Source of the DNA: Desulfobulbus propionicus
GTDB taxonomy: Bacteria; Desulfobacterota; Dissulfuribacteria; Dissulfuribacterales; DYLC01
Direction: 5' to 3'
Assembly (NCBI GenBank): GCA_020722285.1
Contig: DYLC01000006.1
Span: forward strand, 1-33,854
DNA length: 33,854 nucleotides
Of this stretch, positions 1-10,800 are shown piece after piece. The translations under genes and the position numbers were made by a program. Below the pieces are notes generated by a model. That model was not told the origin of the DNA. It did no database searches and saw only the letters and a program-made list of their open reading frames with translations. Within the stretch, counting starts at the first letter, position 1; every line of letters begins with the position of its first letter.

Positions 1-65
1 GGTTTGCTATACGTGAAGGTGGTCGCACGGTTGGCGCTGGCGTTGTTAGCAAGATAATAGAATAG
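1..65 (+). CDS. tuf: Elongation factor Tu, C-terminal end (partial)
   Basis: The window opens inside a reading frame (codons in phase from base 3) that ends FAIREGGRTVGAGVVSKIIE and stops with TAG at 63-65. This is the conserved C-terminus of EF-Tu, the GTPase that brings aminoacyl-tRNA to the ribosome. Only 20 codons are visible, but tuf directly before rpmG, tRNA-Trp, secE and nusG is a well-known bacterial order and supports the call. The rest of the gene lies outside the window. Confidence 0.93.
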   Translation, partial: FAIREGGRTVGAGVVSKIIE

Positions 66-74
66 AGGTGTGTG

Positions 75-224
75 ATGAGGGATAAAATAACCCTTGCCTG
101 TACAGAGTGTAAGAGGCGCAACTATATTACTAAGAAAAACAAGCGTACTACTCCAGAAAAGTTGCAGTTTAAAAAATACTGTCCATTTGATAGAAAACAC
201 ACTGTACATAAGGAAACTAAATAA
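75..224 (+). CDS. rpmG: 50S ribosomal protein L33
   Basis: A 49-residue protein of normal L33 length, starting [17 protein letters not shown] and ending [10 protein letters not shown], typical of bacterial L33 of the large ribosomal subunit. The start ATG at 75 follows an AGGTG at 67-70, nine bases after the tuf stop. The zinc-ribbon form of L33 has two CxxC pairs. Here the first pair is intact (C9, C12), but the second reads C36-P-F-D39, so three cysteines remain and the fourth position is Asp. Zinc could still be held by three Cys and one Asp, or site loss may have begun. Probably cotranscribed with tuf and the downstream tRNA. Confidence 0.93.
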   Translation: MRDKITLACTECKRRNYITKKNKRTTPEKLQFKKYCPFDRKHTVHKETK

Positions 225-239
225 TAGAGTTGTTATTGC

Positions 240-315
240 AGACCAGTAGCTCTAACGGTAGAGCACCGGACTCCAAATCCGGGTGTTGGGGGTTCGAATC
301 CCTCCTGGTCTGCCA
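240..315 (+). tRNA. trnW: tRNA-Trp (anticodon CCA)
   Basis: A complete cloverleaf can be drawn. The acceptor stem is 240-246 with 305-311, the D arm 249-264, the anticodon stem 266-270 with 278-282, and the anticodon CCA at 273-275. A five-base variable region 283-287 precedes the T arm 288-304 with loop TTCGAAT. The discriminator is G312 and the 3' CCA (313-315) is encoded. Its place between rpmG and secE is the conserved one for tRNA-Trp in many bacteria. Confidence 0.97.
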
Positions 316-371
316 TTTGCTTTTTATGGCTATGTAAGTTAACTGCCTGCAAGCAGTCAAGATGGTTAAGG

Positions 372-683
372 ATGATGGCTCAAAAAAATAAAGACACAGG
401 TATCCTGAAGAAAAAAAACATTGAAGCAAGTAATGCTGTTTCTACCGTAGCAAGTAGAGATGAGGATAGGCAAGAGGATGTGCGGCCTTCAGAAAGTTGG
501 ATTTTGCAGACAAAGACCTTCTTGCTAGAGGTTAAGGCAGAGTTTGAGAGAATTACATGGCCGTCCCGAAAAGAAACAGTGGCCCTTGCGACATCTGTAC
601 TTTTTTTGACACTTTTTTTTACTGTTTTTCTTGGCGTTGTTGATTTGCTTTTTTCCAAATTGATCAGAATGATTATTTATTGA
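372..683 (+). CDS. secE: Preprotein translocase subunit SecE
   Basis: A 103-residue protein whose C-terminal half carries the SecE signature: an amphipathic stretch (VKAEFERITWPSRKETVALA, about residues 54-73) followed by one hydrophobic membrane helix to about residue 98. SecE is the small membrane subunit that stabilises SecY in the Sec protein-export channel. The first 50 residues are hydrophilic, charged and poorly conserved, as in other single-helix SecE proteins. Two start codons are adjacent (372 and 375), with only a weak AAGG just upstream, so the exact start is uncertain by one codon. nusG follows 36 bases later, the usual secE-nusG pair. Confidence 0.93.
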   Translation: MMAQKNKDTGILKKKNIEASNAVSTVASRDEDRQEDVRPSESWILQTKTFLLEVKAEFERITWPSRKETVALATSVLFLTLFFTVFLGVVDLLFSKLIRMIIY

Positions 684-719
684 TATAAAAGGAACTGATT
701 GAGGGGTGTGGCTATATAA

Positions 720-1268
720 ATGGACAAAGAACATAAGGCTTTAAAGTGGTATATTGTTCATACCTATTCAGGATTTGAGAAAAAAGTAAAGCAAACCCTT
801 GAAGAGCGGATTAAGCAGTATGAGCTTGGGCATCTTTTTGGTGAAATTGTGGTGCCTACAGAAAATGTAATGGAAATCGTGAGGGGAGAGCGCAAGACAT
901 CAACCCGCAAAGTTTATCCTGGATACATCCTTGTGCAAATGGTATTTAATGATGAAAGCTGGCATCTGGTACTTACCACTCCAAAGGTGTCAGGTTTTGT
1001 AGGTCATAAGGAACGGCCTGCTCCGCTTCCAGATAAAGACGCTGAAAAAATTATTCAAAAAATGGAAGAACGGTTACAAAAGCCTGTGCCTAAGTACACC
1101 TTTGAAAAAGGTGAGCAGGTTATTGTAATTGAAGGTCCCTTTGCTAATTTCCATGGTGTAGTTGATGAAGTAAAGCCTGAAAAGGGTAAGGTAAAGGTGC
1201 TTGTTTCCATATTTGGACGGCAGACATCAGTAGAGCTTGAATTTGCACATGTTCAGAAGGTGGCGTAG
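720..1268 (+). CDS. nusG: Transcription termination/antitermination factor NusG
   Basis: A 182-residue full-length NusG. The N-terminal NGN domain begins with the family signature KWYIVHTYSGFEKKV and includes GYILVQM. The C-terminal KOW domain lies at about residues 125-180 and includes FEKGEQVIVIEGPFANFHG. NusG binds RNA polymerase through NGN and contacts Rho or ribosomal protein S10 through KOW, affecting pausing, Rho termination and transcription-translation coupling. A GAGGGG purine stretch lies upstream of the ATG. It sits between secE and the rplKAJL genes, as in most bacteria. Confidence 0.97.
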   Translation: MDKEHKALKWYIVHTYSGFEKKVKQTLEERIKQYELGHLFGEIVVPTENVMEIVRGERKTSTRKVYPGYILVQMVFNDESWHLVLTTPKVSGFVGHKERPAPLPDKDAEKIIQKMEERLQKPVPKYTFEKGEQVIVIEGPFANFHGVVDEVKPEKGKVKVLVSIFGRQTSVELEFAHVQKVA

Positions 1269-1289
1269 AGAGGCGCTTTTGAAAATATA

Positions 1290-1322
1290 TTTTAGGGATT
1301 TTCTCAATGTGTCCCTCTAAAA
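1290..1322 (+). promoter_or_regulatory. Hairpin in the nusG-rplK spacer (possible L1 control site)
   Basis: An imperfect inverted repeat: 1290-1298 pairs with 1312-1322, leaving two bases bulged. It lies 37 bases upstream of rplK. In several bacteria ribosomal protein L1 represses the rplK-rplA mRNA by binding a structure in this leader. I see only the fold, not a convincing L1-binding motif, so the role is a guess. Confidence 0.28.
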
Positions 1323-1359
1323 GTTTTAAAATTGTTATAGTTTTTAAGGAGAAATTTGT

Positions 1360-1782
1360 ATGGCCAAAAAAATTGCAGCCTATGTAAAGCTTCAGCTCCC
1401 TGCAGGCAAGGCTAACCCATCCCCACCAGTAGGTCCTGCTTTGGGGCAGCATGGCGTTAATATCATGGAGTTTGTCAAGGCATTTAACGCCAAAACAGCA
1501 GATCAGGATGGTATGATTATTCCTGTTTTGATAACAATTTACTCTGATCGTTCCTTTACTTTTATTTTAAAGACCCCTCCCGCATCCATTTTGTTGAAGA
1601 AGGCCGCAAAAATTGAAAAAGGTTCCAGCGTGGCTAACAGAGACAAGGTTGGAAAGGTTACAAAGGCTCAGGTAGAGGAAATAGCAAGGCTGAAGATGCC
1701 TGACTTGAGCGCAGGGAGCCTTGAGGCAGCCATGCGTACAATAGAAGGGACTGCTCTCAATATGGGTATTGAAGTTGTGTAG
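1360..1782 (+). CDS. rplK: 50S ribosomal protein L11
   Basis: A 140-residue protein of standard L11 length. It has the N-terminal signature [20 protein letters not shown] and a C-terminal rRNA-binding domain ending [19 protein letters not shown]11 forms the GTPase-associated centre with 23S rRNA and the L10-L12 stalk. A clear AAGGAG lies eight bases before the ATG. rplA follows after 18 bases with its own GGAG, so the two genes are a translational pair. The sequence shows no truncation or insertion. Confidence 0.97.
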   Translation: MAKKIAAYVKLQLPAGKANPSPPVGPALGQHGVNIMEFVKAFNAKTADQDGMIIPVLITIYSDRSFTFILKTPPASILLKKAAKIEKGSSVANRDKVGKVTKAQVEEIARLKMPDLSAGSLEAAMRTIEGTALNMGIEVV

Positions 1783-1800
1783 GAATAGAGGAGAAATAAA

Positions 1801-2490
1801 ATGGCTGGAAAAAAATATCGTGCTGTAAAGGCTAATGTAGATAATCTGAAGAAATATCAGCTGGATGATGCAATTTCGTTGGTTCTGGAGACTAAAACAG
1901 CAAAGTTTAATGAAAGTGTGGATGTTGCTATTGTGCTTGGGGTTGATCCAAAAAAAGCAGACCAGAACATCAGAGGGTCAATAGCTCTGCCACATGGAAC
2001 AGGAAAGGTTCCTCGTGTGCTTGTTATAGCTAAAGGTGAAAAGGTCAAGGAAGCAGAAGATGCAGGTGCTGACCATGTAGGCGCTGAAGATATGGTTGCA
2101 AAGATACAGGGAGGATGGCTTGAGTTTGATCGTGTAGTTGCCACGCCAGATGTGATGGGAGTGATCGGCAGGGTTGCAAAGATATTAGGACCTCGTGGAC
2201 TGATGCCAAATGCTAAGACAGGCACAGTAACTATGGATATCGGTAAGGCTGTAAGGGAGATAAAGGCAGGAAAGGTAGATTTTCGAGTTGATAAGGCCGG
2301 TGTTGTTCACCTACCTTTAGGCCGGGTTTCGTTTGGAGCAGGCAAAATCAAGGAAAATTTTGCCATTGTTGTTGAGACGCTGCAAAGGATGAAGCCTTCT
2401 ACTTCCAAAGGGACTTATATGAAAGGAATAGCACTTTCATGTACGATGGGACCTGGCATAAAGGTTGATACAACAGGGGTGTTGAAATAA
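1801..2490 (+). CDS. rplA: 50S ribosomal protein L1
   Basis: A 229-residue protein, the normal bacterial length, with the L1 signature around [20 protein letters not shown] (residues about 121-140). L1 binds helices of 23S rRNA at the mobile stalk near the E site and, in many bacteria, represses its own mRNA. A GAGGAG precedes the ATG. A 152-base untranslated leader separates it from rplJ. Confidence 0.97.
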   Translation: MAGKKYRAVKANVDNLKKYQLDDAISLVLETKTAKFNESVDVAIVLGVDPKKADQNIRGSIALPHGTGKVPRVLVIAKGEKVKEAEDAGADHVGAEDMVAKIQGGWLEFDRVVATPDVMGVIGRVAKILGPRGLMPNAKTGTVTMDIGKAVREIKAGKVDFRVDKAGVVHLPLGRVSFGAGKIKENFAIVVETLQRMKPSTSKGTYMKGIALSCTMGPGIKVDTTGVLK

Positions 2491-2520
2491 GTTTTTGTAG
2501 TTTAATAAAAATAAATATCA

Positions 2521-2640
2521 GGTCAAAGACAGTAGGTGCACCGATTCGTGTTTAATCTGAAGCTCAAACTTCTACCTACCGAGACAGGTGAGACCTCTGC
2601 TTTTGGCAGAAAAAACTGCCGCAGGCGGAAAGGGGTGAGA
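2521..2640 (+). ncRNA. Ribosomal protein L10 leader (autoregulatory mRNA element)
   Basis: The leader before rplJ holds the hallmarks of the L10(L12)4-binding leader. Bases 2532-2537 (GTAGGT) pair with 2574-2579 (ACCTAC), followed at once by CGAGACAGGTGAGACCTC, a conserved-looking stretch of this RNA family. Further down GGCAG (2605-2609) can pair with CTGCC (2616-2620), and an alternative small stem GCC-GCA-GGC lies at 2618-2626, close to the ribosome-binding site GGGGTGA at 2632-2638. Known family role: excess L10-L12 complex binds here and lowers rplJL expression. A covariance-model match to the L10 leader family would settle the exact limits. Confidence 0.8.
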
Positions 2641-2642
2641 TT

Positions 2643-3167
2643 TTGGCGTTAAATAAAAACAAAAAAGAAGAATTGTATGGAGAGCTACATAAAAAGCTTA
2701 AAAAAGCCACTGCAATTGTGCTGACAGAAACATCAGCTTTGAAGGTGTCTGACTCAGATGATTTGAGACAGCGACTTAGAAAGATAGAATGTGAGTATAA
2801 GGTCTGCAAGAATACAATAGTTAGATTGGCTGCAAAAGACACTGATGCAGAGGTGCTTATTGACCATTTCAAAGGTCAAAAGGCTATGGCTATAACTTAT
2901 ACTGACCCTGTAGCGCTTGTCAAGCTGATGCTTGAATTTGTCAAGACACATGAATCTGTTAAGATAACAGGAGGAATGCTCGGAGGAAAGTATATAGATG
3001 CTTCTGCTGTAGAAGCTCTGTCAAAGCTTCAAAGCCGCGAGGTTCTTTTGTCCAAATTGCTGTCTATCTTTGTGGCAGTCCCAACCAACTTTGTTGGTGT
3101 GCTTGCAGCTATTCCAAGAAAGTTTCTGTATCTTTTAAAGGCTATTGAAGAAAAGAAAAGCAATTAG
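2643..3167 (+). CDS. rplJ: 50S ribosomal protein L10
   Basis: A 174-residue L10 with the typical beginning MALNKNKKEEL and motif AIVLTETSALKVSDSDDLR. L10 anchors the L7/L12 dimers to the ribosome through its C-terminal helix (here ending LLKAIEEKKSN). The start is a TTG at 2643. No in-frame ATG lies near, the alignment with L10 family starts is exact from this codon, and GGGGTGA at 2632-2638 gives suitable spacing. A TTG start under a leader that represses translation fits tuned expression, but that is inference. Confidence 0.95.
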   Translation: MALNKNKKEELYGELHKKLKKATAIVLTETSALKVSDSDDLRQRLRKIECEYKVCKNTIVRLAAKDTDAEVLIDHFKGQKAMAITYTDPVALVKLMLEFVKTHESVKITGGMLGGKYIDASAVEALSKLQSREVLLSKLLSIFVAVPTNFVGVLAAIPRKFLYLLKAIEEKKSN

Positions 3168-3210
3168 TTTTATAGAAAACACTTATAATCTGTGATGTTA
3201 GGAGAATAAA

Positions 3211-3591
3211 ATGGCTATTACCAAAGAAGATCTTATTGAGTTTATTTCAAATATGAGCGTTCTTGAGCTTGCTGAGTTAGTCAAGGAGCTTGAGGAAAAG
3301 TTTGGAGTAACTGCTGCCGCTCCAGTTGCTATGGCAGCGGCTGTTCCTGCTGCTGAAGCTGCCGCGCCTGTTGAAGAGCAGACAGAGTTTAATGTAATAC
3401 TTGCAGAAATTGGCGCAAACAAAATTAATGTAATTAAAGAGGTTAGAGCTGTTACAGGTCTTGGCTTAAAAGAAGCCAAGGATCTGGTAGAGAGTGCCCC
3501 TAAGGCTATAAAGGAAGCGGTGTCAAAGGAAGAAGCACAGAAGATAAAGGAAGCCGTGGAAAAGGCCGGAGCAAAGGTCGAGATCAAGTAG
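3211..3591 (+). CDS. rplL: 50S ribosomal protein L7/L12
   Basis: A 126-residue protein with the L12 plan: N-terminal dimerisation domain (residues 1-33), an Ala/Pro-rich flexible hinge (about 34-54), and the C-terminal domain that contacts translation factors, including [20 protein letters not shown]. It is the multicopy stalk protein stimulating the GTPases EF-Tu and EF-G. AGGAG lies eight bases before the ATG. It is 43 bases from rplJ and followed by an attenuator-like hairpin. Confidence 0.97.
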   Translation: MAITKEDLIEFISNMSVLELAELVKELEEKFGVTAAAPVAMAAAVPAAEAAAPVEEQTEFNVILAEIGANKINVIKEVRAVTGLGLKEAKDLVESAPKAIKEAVSKEEAQKIKEAVEKAGAKVEIK

Positions 3592-3603
3592 ATTATCTTT
3601 TTG

Positions 3604-3651
3604 GCGGAGTTGCACAGCTACATACTATGTATCTGCAACTCCGCTTTCTTT
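3604..3651 (+). terminator. Attenuator-type hairpin between rplL and rpoB
   Basis: A perfect 11-bp inverted repeat, GCGGAGTTGCA at 3604-3614 with its complement at 3634-3644, has a 19-base loop and a T-rich tail from 3645. rplL and rpoB are 204 bases apart. In E. coli a partial terminator at the same place lowers rpoBC transcription relative to the ribosomal protein genes. The same role is likely here by position. Confidence 0.75.
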
Positions 3652-3795
3652 GTTTACGAGTTGTTGCAGATTATTATTCGCAAGTTCTCTATCAATACGT
3701 TAAGGGCGCTGAATGTGTTCTTACTTCTAATAATATAATACCTTTTTTAGTTAAACTGCAGGTGTTATATCTTCACAAAATAAAATCGAGGCGTT

Positions 3796-6700
3796 ATGCA
3801 CATGGATTATACAGATAGCGTGGCTTTGAGAAAAAATTTTGGTCGTGTTGCAAAAGTTTTAGACTACCCTCACCTTATTGACCTTTTGAGAAAATCTTAT
3901 TCCAGGTTCTTGTTTGGAGTCTCTGGTAGTGAGTCGAAGGAAGGCTCAGGGCCTTATGCTGCTTTTAAGAGTGTTTTTCCAATAAAGGATTTTTCTGGTG
4001 CATTTGCTCTTGAATTTGTAAAGCATGACATAGAAGCGCCTAAATATTCTGTAGAGGAATGTTTGTCCCGAGGTGCGACCTATGAAGCCCCTGTAAGGTT
4101 GTATGTAAGGCTCATATCTTATGATGTGGATAAAGAAAGCGGGGTGCAAAGCATCAGGGATGTTAAGGAACAGGATATTTATTTTGGCACTATTCCTTTG
4201 ATGACAGATACAGGGACTTTTATCATCAATGGGACAGAAAGGGCGGTTGTTAGCCAGCTACAGAGGTCTCCAGGCGTTTTTTTTGATCATGATAGCGGAA
4301 AGGGGCATGCGAGCGGCAGGCTTATTTACTCAGCAAGAATTATCCCTGTTCGCGGCTCATGGATTGATTTTGATTTTGATGCCAAAGACAAATTAAATGT
4401 AAGGATTGACAGAAGGCGTAAATTTCCTGTAACGACTTTGCTCAGAGCAATCGGAGTTGAAGATATCTTGGCAGAGTTTTACAGTTTTGAGACTTATTAT
4501 CTTGAGAATTCTTTGTGTTACAAAAAAATTGACCCACACCTTCTACGAAATCAACGAGCTTCCCATGATATTGTGCATCCAGGAACAGGAGAGGTGTTTG
4601 TAAAAAAAGGCAATAAAATTTCCAAGATTGCTATTAAAAAGATAGAAGAATCAGGATTGGCACGTATCCCTGTCGAGGAAAATGAGTTAATAGGAAAGAT
4701 TGTGGCCTATGATATCAAGGAGATTAATTCCGAGCAGGTTATTATTCCTCATAATAGCCAATTGACTGAAGAAGGTTTAAACAAACTGAAAGAAACAGGT
4801 GCGTTTGAATTCAAGACCCTTTTTATTGACGCACATATTTCATGTCCAAGTATTAGCGAAACACTTAAAGACGACAAGACAAACTCAAGGGATGAGGCAA
4901 TCATGGATATTTATAGAAAGCTTCGTCCATCTAGTCCGTTGATCAAGGATGTGGCTGAAAAGTTTTTTAATTCCCTTTTCTTTGAGCCAGACACCTATGA
5001 CCTGTCTGAGGTCGGCAGATATAAGATAAATCAGAGATTAAAATTGGATATTCCTCTCGATCAAAAGGTTCTGACCCCGCAGGATATACTTGAAACAGTG
5101 AGAGAGATAGTCCGTATCAAGGATCAGAAAGGGGATGTGGACGATATTGATCATCTCGGCAACAGGCGTGTTCGGTCTGTAGGAGAGCTCATAGAAAATC
5201 AATACCGTATAGGACTGGTCAGAATGGAGCGGACGATCAAGGAGCGCATGACCATCCAGGAAATTGAGAGAATTATGCCAAATGACTTAGTTAATCCTAA
5301 GTCAGTTAATTCTGTCGTAAAGGAGTTTTTCAGTTCAAGTCAGCTTTCGCAATTTATGGACCAGACTAATCCTCTTTCAGAGGTAACTCATAAGAGGCGT
5401 CTTTCTGCCTTGGGACCTGGTGGTCTTTCAAGAGAGCGGGCAGGTTTTGAGGTCCGTGACGTTCATCCAACTCATTATGGGAGGATATGTCCAATAGAAA
5501 CCCCGGAAGGCCCGAATATCGGTTTGATTGTTTCGTTGAGTACATACGCGAAGGTTAATGACTACGGTTTTATTGAAACCCCATATCGTAAGGTCAAAAA
5601 TGGAGCAGTAAGTGGTGCTGTTGATTACATGACAGCATTTGAGGAAAAAGATGAATATATCGCCCCTGCATCTGCAAGGCTGGATGCCACTGGCAAGCTT
5701 ATGGATGAACTGGTTGGTGTTAGAATAAATGGCGATTTTCAGCTTGTTGCGCCTGAACAGATTACCCTGATGGATGTTGGAGCTAATCAGCTTGTGAGTG
5801 TGTCTGCTTCTATGATTCCTTTTCTGGAAAATGATGACGCAAACAGGGCGCTCATGGGATCCAACATGCAGCGTCAGGCAGTTCCTCTATTAAAACCGGA
5901 TTCACCTCTTGTGGGCACTGGCATGGAAAAAGTTGTGGCAAGGGACTCCGGAGTGACAATTATAGCAAAGGCTGATGGATGGATTGAAGATGTAGATGCC
6001 CAGCGAATAGTTGTTGTTTATGAAGATAAGAGTGATGAAGGCAAGGTTGAAGTTGATATCCACAGGTTAAAGAAGTTTCAAAAATCCAATCAGACTACCA
6101 CATTGAATCAAAAGCCCATAGTCAAGCCAGGTCAGAAGGTCAGAAAAGGGCAGGTGCTGGTGGATGGCGCTTCAACATATAAAGGAGAGCTAGCTCTTGG
6201 AAAAAATGTTGTGGTGGCATTTATGCCTTGGCGTGGCTACAATTTTGAGGACGCCATTATTATCAATGAAAATATTATCAAGCAGGATGAATTTACATCT
6301 ATTCATATAGAAGAGTTTTCAGTTGAAGCCAGAGATACGAAGCTTGGAAAGGAGGAGATCACCCGGGATATCCCTAATGTCAGTGAAGATGCCCTCCATG
6401 ATCTGGATGAAAGCGGGATTATAAGGCTTGGCGCTGAGGTGAAGCCTGGAGATATCCTTGTTGGAAAGGTTACTCCAAAGGGCGAGACCATGCTTTCTCC
6501 TGAGGAAAAGCTTTTGAGGGCTGTCTTTGGAGAAAAGGCAGGCGATGTCAAGGATTCATCATTCAGGGTGCCTCCTGGCATATCAGGATTTGTGGTGGAC
6601 ACAAAGGTGTTTAGCCGCAAAGGCGCTGAAAAAGATAGCCGTTCACTGGCGATCGAAGATGAAGAGATAGCCAAAATACAAAAGGATCAGTCTGATGAGC

Positions 6701-7884
6701 TTGGTGTAATCCAGAGGATTGCCAGGGAAAAGCTGGCAAGGCTGCTTGTCGGTAAGGTGCCCGCAATGTCTATCCGGGACAGCAGAGGTAATGTGATAGT
6801 AGAGGCGGGCGGCCCTATCACCCATAAGCTTATCATGACGATTCCTATCTACAGATTGCATGACCTGATTATTGAGGGGCAACACAAGCTTGATAATGCT
6901 GTTTACGATGTGCTTCGCTGGTATGAGCAGGAAGACGAGAGGTTAAGGCAGCATTTTGAGACAAGGCTTGATATGTTAAAAAAAGGTGATGATCTCCCAC
7001 CAGGGGTTATAAAAATGGTCAAGGTCTATGTGGCCATGAAGAGAAAGCTTTCTGTTGGAGACAAGATGGCGGGGAGGCATGGAAACAAAGGCGTGGTCTC
7101 AAAGATTGTGCCAGTTGAAGACATGCCTTACATGGAGGATGGAACCCCTGTTGACATTATCTTGAACCCTCTTGGTGTGCCTTCACGAATGAATGCAGGT
7201 CAGATATTGGAGGTGCATCTTGGGCTTGCAGCCAAAACTCTTGGCAGGCAACTATCGGATCTTGCGAGGGCGAATCTCCTGTCAGAGGTTCGTTCCAAGC
7301 TTTTAGGGCTTTTTGAGGGAGATGAGACAGAGACGATGCTTCGCGATATGAGCGATGAATCACTGAGGCGTCTGGCAATAAGTCTTGAAAGAGGTCTTCC
7401 AGTGGCTACCCCTGTCTTTGATGGAATTGAAGAGACGAGTATAAAAAAACTACTGAAAGAAACTGGTCAGCCTGTAAGTGGCCAATTGAGGCTATATGAT
7501 GGTCAGACAGGCGAGCCTTTTGCTGAAAAGGTAACTGTGGGTGTGATGCACATGCTAAAGCTGCATCACCTTGTGGATGACAAGATTCATGCACGTTCCA
7601 CAGGGCCTTACTCACTTGTCACCCAGCAGCCTCTTGGAGGTAAGGCTCAATTCGGCGGTCAGAGGCTTGGAGAAATGGAGGTGTGGGCAATGGAGGCATA
7701 CGGTGCAGCTTATTCACTTCAGGAGTTTTTGACTGTCAAGTCAGATGATGTCGCTGGCAGGTCTCGCATGTATGAGAAAATTGTAAAAGGCAATAATTTT
7801 CTTGAGGCAGGACTGCCGGAGTCCTTTAACGTGCTTGTCAAAGAGCTTCAGGGCCTTTGCATGGACATGGATCTGATAGAATAA
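3796..7884 (+). CDS. rpoB: DNA-directed RNA polymerase subunit beta
   Basis: A 1362-residue full-length beta subunit. Key regions are recognisable: the rifampicin-binding segment at about residues 512-545 ([20 protein letters not shown]), [16 protein letters not shown] after it, and [14 protein letters not shown] at about residue 1085. The residues matching E. coli D516, H526 and S531 are Asp, His and Ser, so no common rifampicin-resistance change is seen. The start is ATG 3796 after GAGG (3788-3791). An in-frame ATG at 3802 has wider spacing and is possible. rpoC follows after 10 bases. Confidence 0.98.
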   Translation: MHMDYTDSVALRKNFGRVAKVLDYPHLIDLLRKSYSRFLFGVSGSESKEGSGPYAAFKSVFPIKDFSGAFALEFVKHDIEAPKYSVEECLSRGATYEAPVRLYVRLISYDVDKESGVQSIRDVKEQDIYFGTIPLMTDTGTFIINGTERAVVSQLQRSPGVFFDHDSGKGHASGRLIYSARIIPVRGSWIDFDFDAKDKLNVRIDRRRKFPVTTLLRAIGVEDILAEFYSFETYYLENSLCYKKIDPHLLRNQRASHDIVHPGTGEVFVKKGNKISKIAIKKIEESGLARIPVEENELIGKIVAYDIKEINSEQVIIPHNSQLTEEGLNKLKETGAFEFKTLFIDAHISCPSISETLKDDKTNSRDEAIMDIYRKLRPSSPLIKDVAEKFFNSLFFEPDTYDLSEVGRYKINQRLKLDIPLDQKVLTPQDILETVREIVRIKDQKGDVDDIDHLGNRRVRSVGELIENQYRIGLVRMERTIKERMTIQEIERIMPNDLVNPKSVNSVVKEFFSSSQLSQFMDQTNPLSEVTHKRRLSALGPGGLSRERAGFEVRDVHPTHYGRICPIETPEGPNIGLIVSLSTYAKVNDYGFIETPYRKVKNGAVSGAVDYMTAFEEKDEYIAPASARLDATGKLMDELVGVRINGDFQLVAPEQITLMDVGANQLVSVSASMIPFLENDDANRALMGSNMQRQAVPLLKPDSPLVGTGMEKVVARDSGVTIIAKADGWIEDVDAQRIVVVYEDKSDEGKVEVDIHRLKKFQKSNQTTTLNQKPIVKPGQKVRKGQVLVDGASTYKGELALGKNVVVAFMPWRGYNFEDAIIINENIIKQDEFTSIHIEEFSVEARDTKLGKEEITRDIPNVSEDALHDLDESGIIRLGAEVKPGDILVGKVTPKGETMLSPEEKLLRAVFGEKAGDVKDSSFRVPPGISGFVVDTKVFSRKGAEKDSRSLAIEDEEIAKIQKDQSDELGVIQRIAREKLARLLVGKVPAMSIRDSRGNVIVEAGGPITHKLIMTIPIYRLHDLIIEGQHKLDNAVYDVLRWYEQEDERLRQHFETRLDMLKKGDDLPPGVIKMVKVYVAMKRKLSVGDKMAGRHGNKGVVSKIVPVEDMPYMEDGTPVDIILNPLGVPSRMNAGQILEVHLGLAAKTLGRQLSDLARANLLSEVRSKLLGLFEGDETETMLRDMSDESLRRLAISLERGLPVATPVFDGIEETSIKKLLKETGQPVSGQLRLYDGQTGEPFAEKVTVGVMHMLKLHHLVDDKIHARSTGPYSLVTQQPLGGKAQFGGQRLGEMEVWAMEAYGAAYSLQEFLTVKSDDVAGRSRMYEKIVKGNNFLEAGLPESFNVLVKELQGLCMDMDLIE

Positions 7885-7894
7885 GGAGATATTG

Positions 7895-10800
7895 ATGGAC
7901 GAGCTTTTTTCATTTTTTGCAAAACCTAAAGATCCGCTCAATTTCAAGTTGGTCAGAATCGGTATATCTTCTCCTAAAAACATTTTAGAGCGTTCTCACG
8001 GTGAGGTAAAACAGCCTGAAACAATAAATTATCGTACATTTAAACCAGAGAGGGAAGGCCTTTTCTGTGCAAGAATTTTTGGGCCTGTACGGGACTATGA
8101 GTGTCTTTGTGGTAAGTACAAACGAATGAAGCACAGGGGCGTGATCTGCGAAAAATGTGGTGTGGAGGTCATGCAGGCAAAGGTTCGCAGAGAAAGAGTG
8201 GGTCATATCAGTCTTGCATCCCCTGTAGCTCATATCTGGTTTCTGAAGAGTCTGCCCAGCAAGATAGGTGTGCTGCTGGACATGTCTATGCGTGAGCTTG
8301 AAAAGGTTCTGTATTTTGAATCATGCATAGTCTTGAGCTCGGATGTCCCGGAAATACAGCCAGGCCATGTTTTTAAGGATGATAGCCTTTATCAGAATGC
8401 TCTGGACAATTATGAGGGCAAGTTCACTGTCGGCATGGGGGCTGAAGCCATTCAAGAGTGCCTCAGAAAGCTGGATATTGAAGGGCTTTCTTCTTCTGTC
8501 AGGGAGGAGATGTCTAAGACACGTTCAGAGTACAAGCGCAAGAAGCTCGGTAAGCGACTGAGGGTGGTGGAGGCATTCAGGGACTCAGGAAATAAGCCTG
8601 AGTGGATGATACTTGATGTCATTCCTGTTATTCCGCCGGATTTGAGACCTCTTGTGCCGCTTGATGGCGGACGTTTTGCGACATCTGACCTCAATGATCT
8701 CTACCGCAGGGTTATAAATCGGAACAATCGATTGCGAAGGTTGCAGGAGCTTGATGCCCCTGAAATTATAGTAAGAAATGAAAAAAGAATGCTTCAGGAG
8801 GCGGTTGATGTCCTGTTTGACAATGGGCGCAGAGGCAGGGTTGTCACAGGCACGAACAAGCGGCCGCTCAAGTCTCTTTCAGACATGCTCAAGGGAAAAC
8901 AAGGACGTTTCAGGCAGAATCTGCTTGGAAAGCGGGTTGACTATTCAGGCCGTACAGTTATCGTCGTTGGCCCTGAGCTTAGGCTTTACCAGTGCGGACT
9001 TCCAAAACGCATGGCAATTGAGCTTTTCAAGCCCTTTATCTACAACAAACTTGAAGAAAAGGGGTTTGTCACTACCATAAAAAGCGCGAGAAAGATGGTG
9101 GAAAAAGAGTCGCCGGAGGTTTGGGATGCCCTTGACGAAGTGGTTAAGGAGTATCCTATTATGCTCAACAGGGCTCCCACACTTCACAGACTTGGCATTC
9201 AGGCCTTTGAGCCTGTGCTGATTGAAGGAAAGGCCATTCAGCTTCATCCGATGGTGTGCAGCGCATACAATGCAGATTTTGATGGTGATCAGATGGCAGT
9301 GCATGTACCACTTTCAGTGGAGGCCCAGACTGAGGCAAGAGTCCTCATGATGTCCACTAATAACGTGCTTTCTCCTGCCCATGGTGATCCGGTAATCTCT
9401 GCCACACAGGATATAGTGCTTGGCATCTACTACATGACCAGGGAAAGGCCTGGTGTGCATGGGATCGGAAAGGTGTTTTTATCCAGAGATGAAGTGCTCA
9501 TGGCCTGGCATCATGGCGATGTGCATCTTCAGGCCCGTATATTTATCAGATTAAATGGTGAACGCATTGAAACAACTGTGGGCAGGGTTATACTTTCTGA
9601 TATTTTGCCGTCTGAAGTGCCTTTTTCTGCCATCAACAAGGTGATGCGGAAAAAAGACATAGCTTCGCTGATAGATAAAAGTTATCGGCTGGCAGGAACC
9701 AAAAAAACAATACTTCTTGCCGATAAATTAAAAAATATGGGGTATCGTTTTGCCTCCATAGCTGCCATTTCCATCTGTATTGACAATATGATGACCCCTA
9801 AAAAGAAGAAAGATATCCTTGGCAAGGCACAGAATGATGTGGCTGATGTTAGGAATCAGTACATTGAGGGGCTTATCACTGATGGCGAGCGCTATAATAA
9901 GGTAATTGATATCTGGAGAAGGGCGACTGACGACCTTGCCAAGGAGATGATGGAAAATATCAAGGTGGAGTATTTTCCTGACGCCTCCGGCAAGATGGTA
10001 GAAGGTCAGAGTTTTAATCCAATTTTTGTCATGGCAGACTCAGGGGCTAGAGGTAGCCAGGATCAGATCAAGCAGCTTGCCGGTATGAGGGGGCTTATGG
10101 CCAAGCCTTCAGGTGAGATTATTGAAACCCCCATTCAGTCCAACTTCAGAGAGGGCTTAAGTGTTCTGGAGTATTTTGTTTCCACGCATGGGGCAAGAAA
10201 GGGTCTTGCAGATACTGCCCTTAAAACCGCCAACTCCGGCTATCTTACCCGCCGTCTTGTGGATGTGGCGCAGGACACCACGATTAACGAGGAAGATTGC
10301 GGAACCATTGATGGCATAGAGATGGAGCATCTCGTTGAGGGAGGCAAGATCATACAGCGTCTTGGCGACAGGATACTTGGCAGGGTGGCGCTTATGGACA
10401 TAGTTGATCCTGTCACAGGCGATGTGCTGGTAGAGGCCAATCAGGAGATTACCGAGAATCATGTAGCGCTTATCGAAGAGGCTGGAATATCTAAGGTGGA
10501 AATCAGGTCTGTGTTGACCTGTCGTTCGCCTTTTGGTGTCTGTTCAAAGTGTTACGGACGAGACCTCTCAAGAGGGAGGATGGTGGCTTTGGGTGAGGCT
10601 GTTGGCATCATGGCTGCTGAATCCATTGGTGAACCAGGCACGCAGCTTACCATGCGCACATTCCATATCGGAGGCACTGCAAGTGGTGCTACTGAACAGG
10701 CAGATATTACCGCAAGGGGAAGTGGTATGCTTCGCTACGAGCGTGTAAATTATGTCGTCAATCCAAATGGTCGCAGGGTTGTATTGAATCGAAACGGAGA

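Noticed and set aside
217-429. Minus-strand 70-codon frame across the tRNA-Trp
   Set aside because: It is the antisense translation of the tRNA and gives the familiar false protein containing RRDSNPQ.
3198-3587. Minus-strand 129-codon frame opposite rplL
   Set aside because: It is a shadow of the Ala/Lys-rich L7/L12 gene, with no domain and no ribosome-binding site.
3627-3818. Plus-strand 63-codon frame between rplL and rpoB
   Set aside because: It lies across the attenuator hairpin and the rpoB start, shows no family resemblance, and its place is known for regulation.
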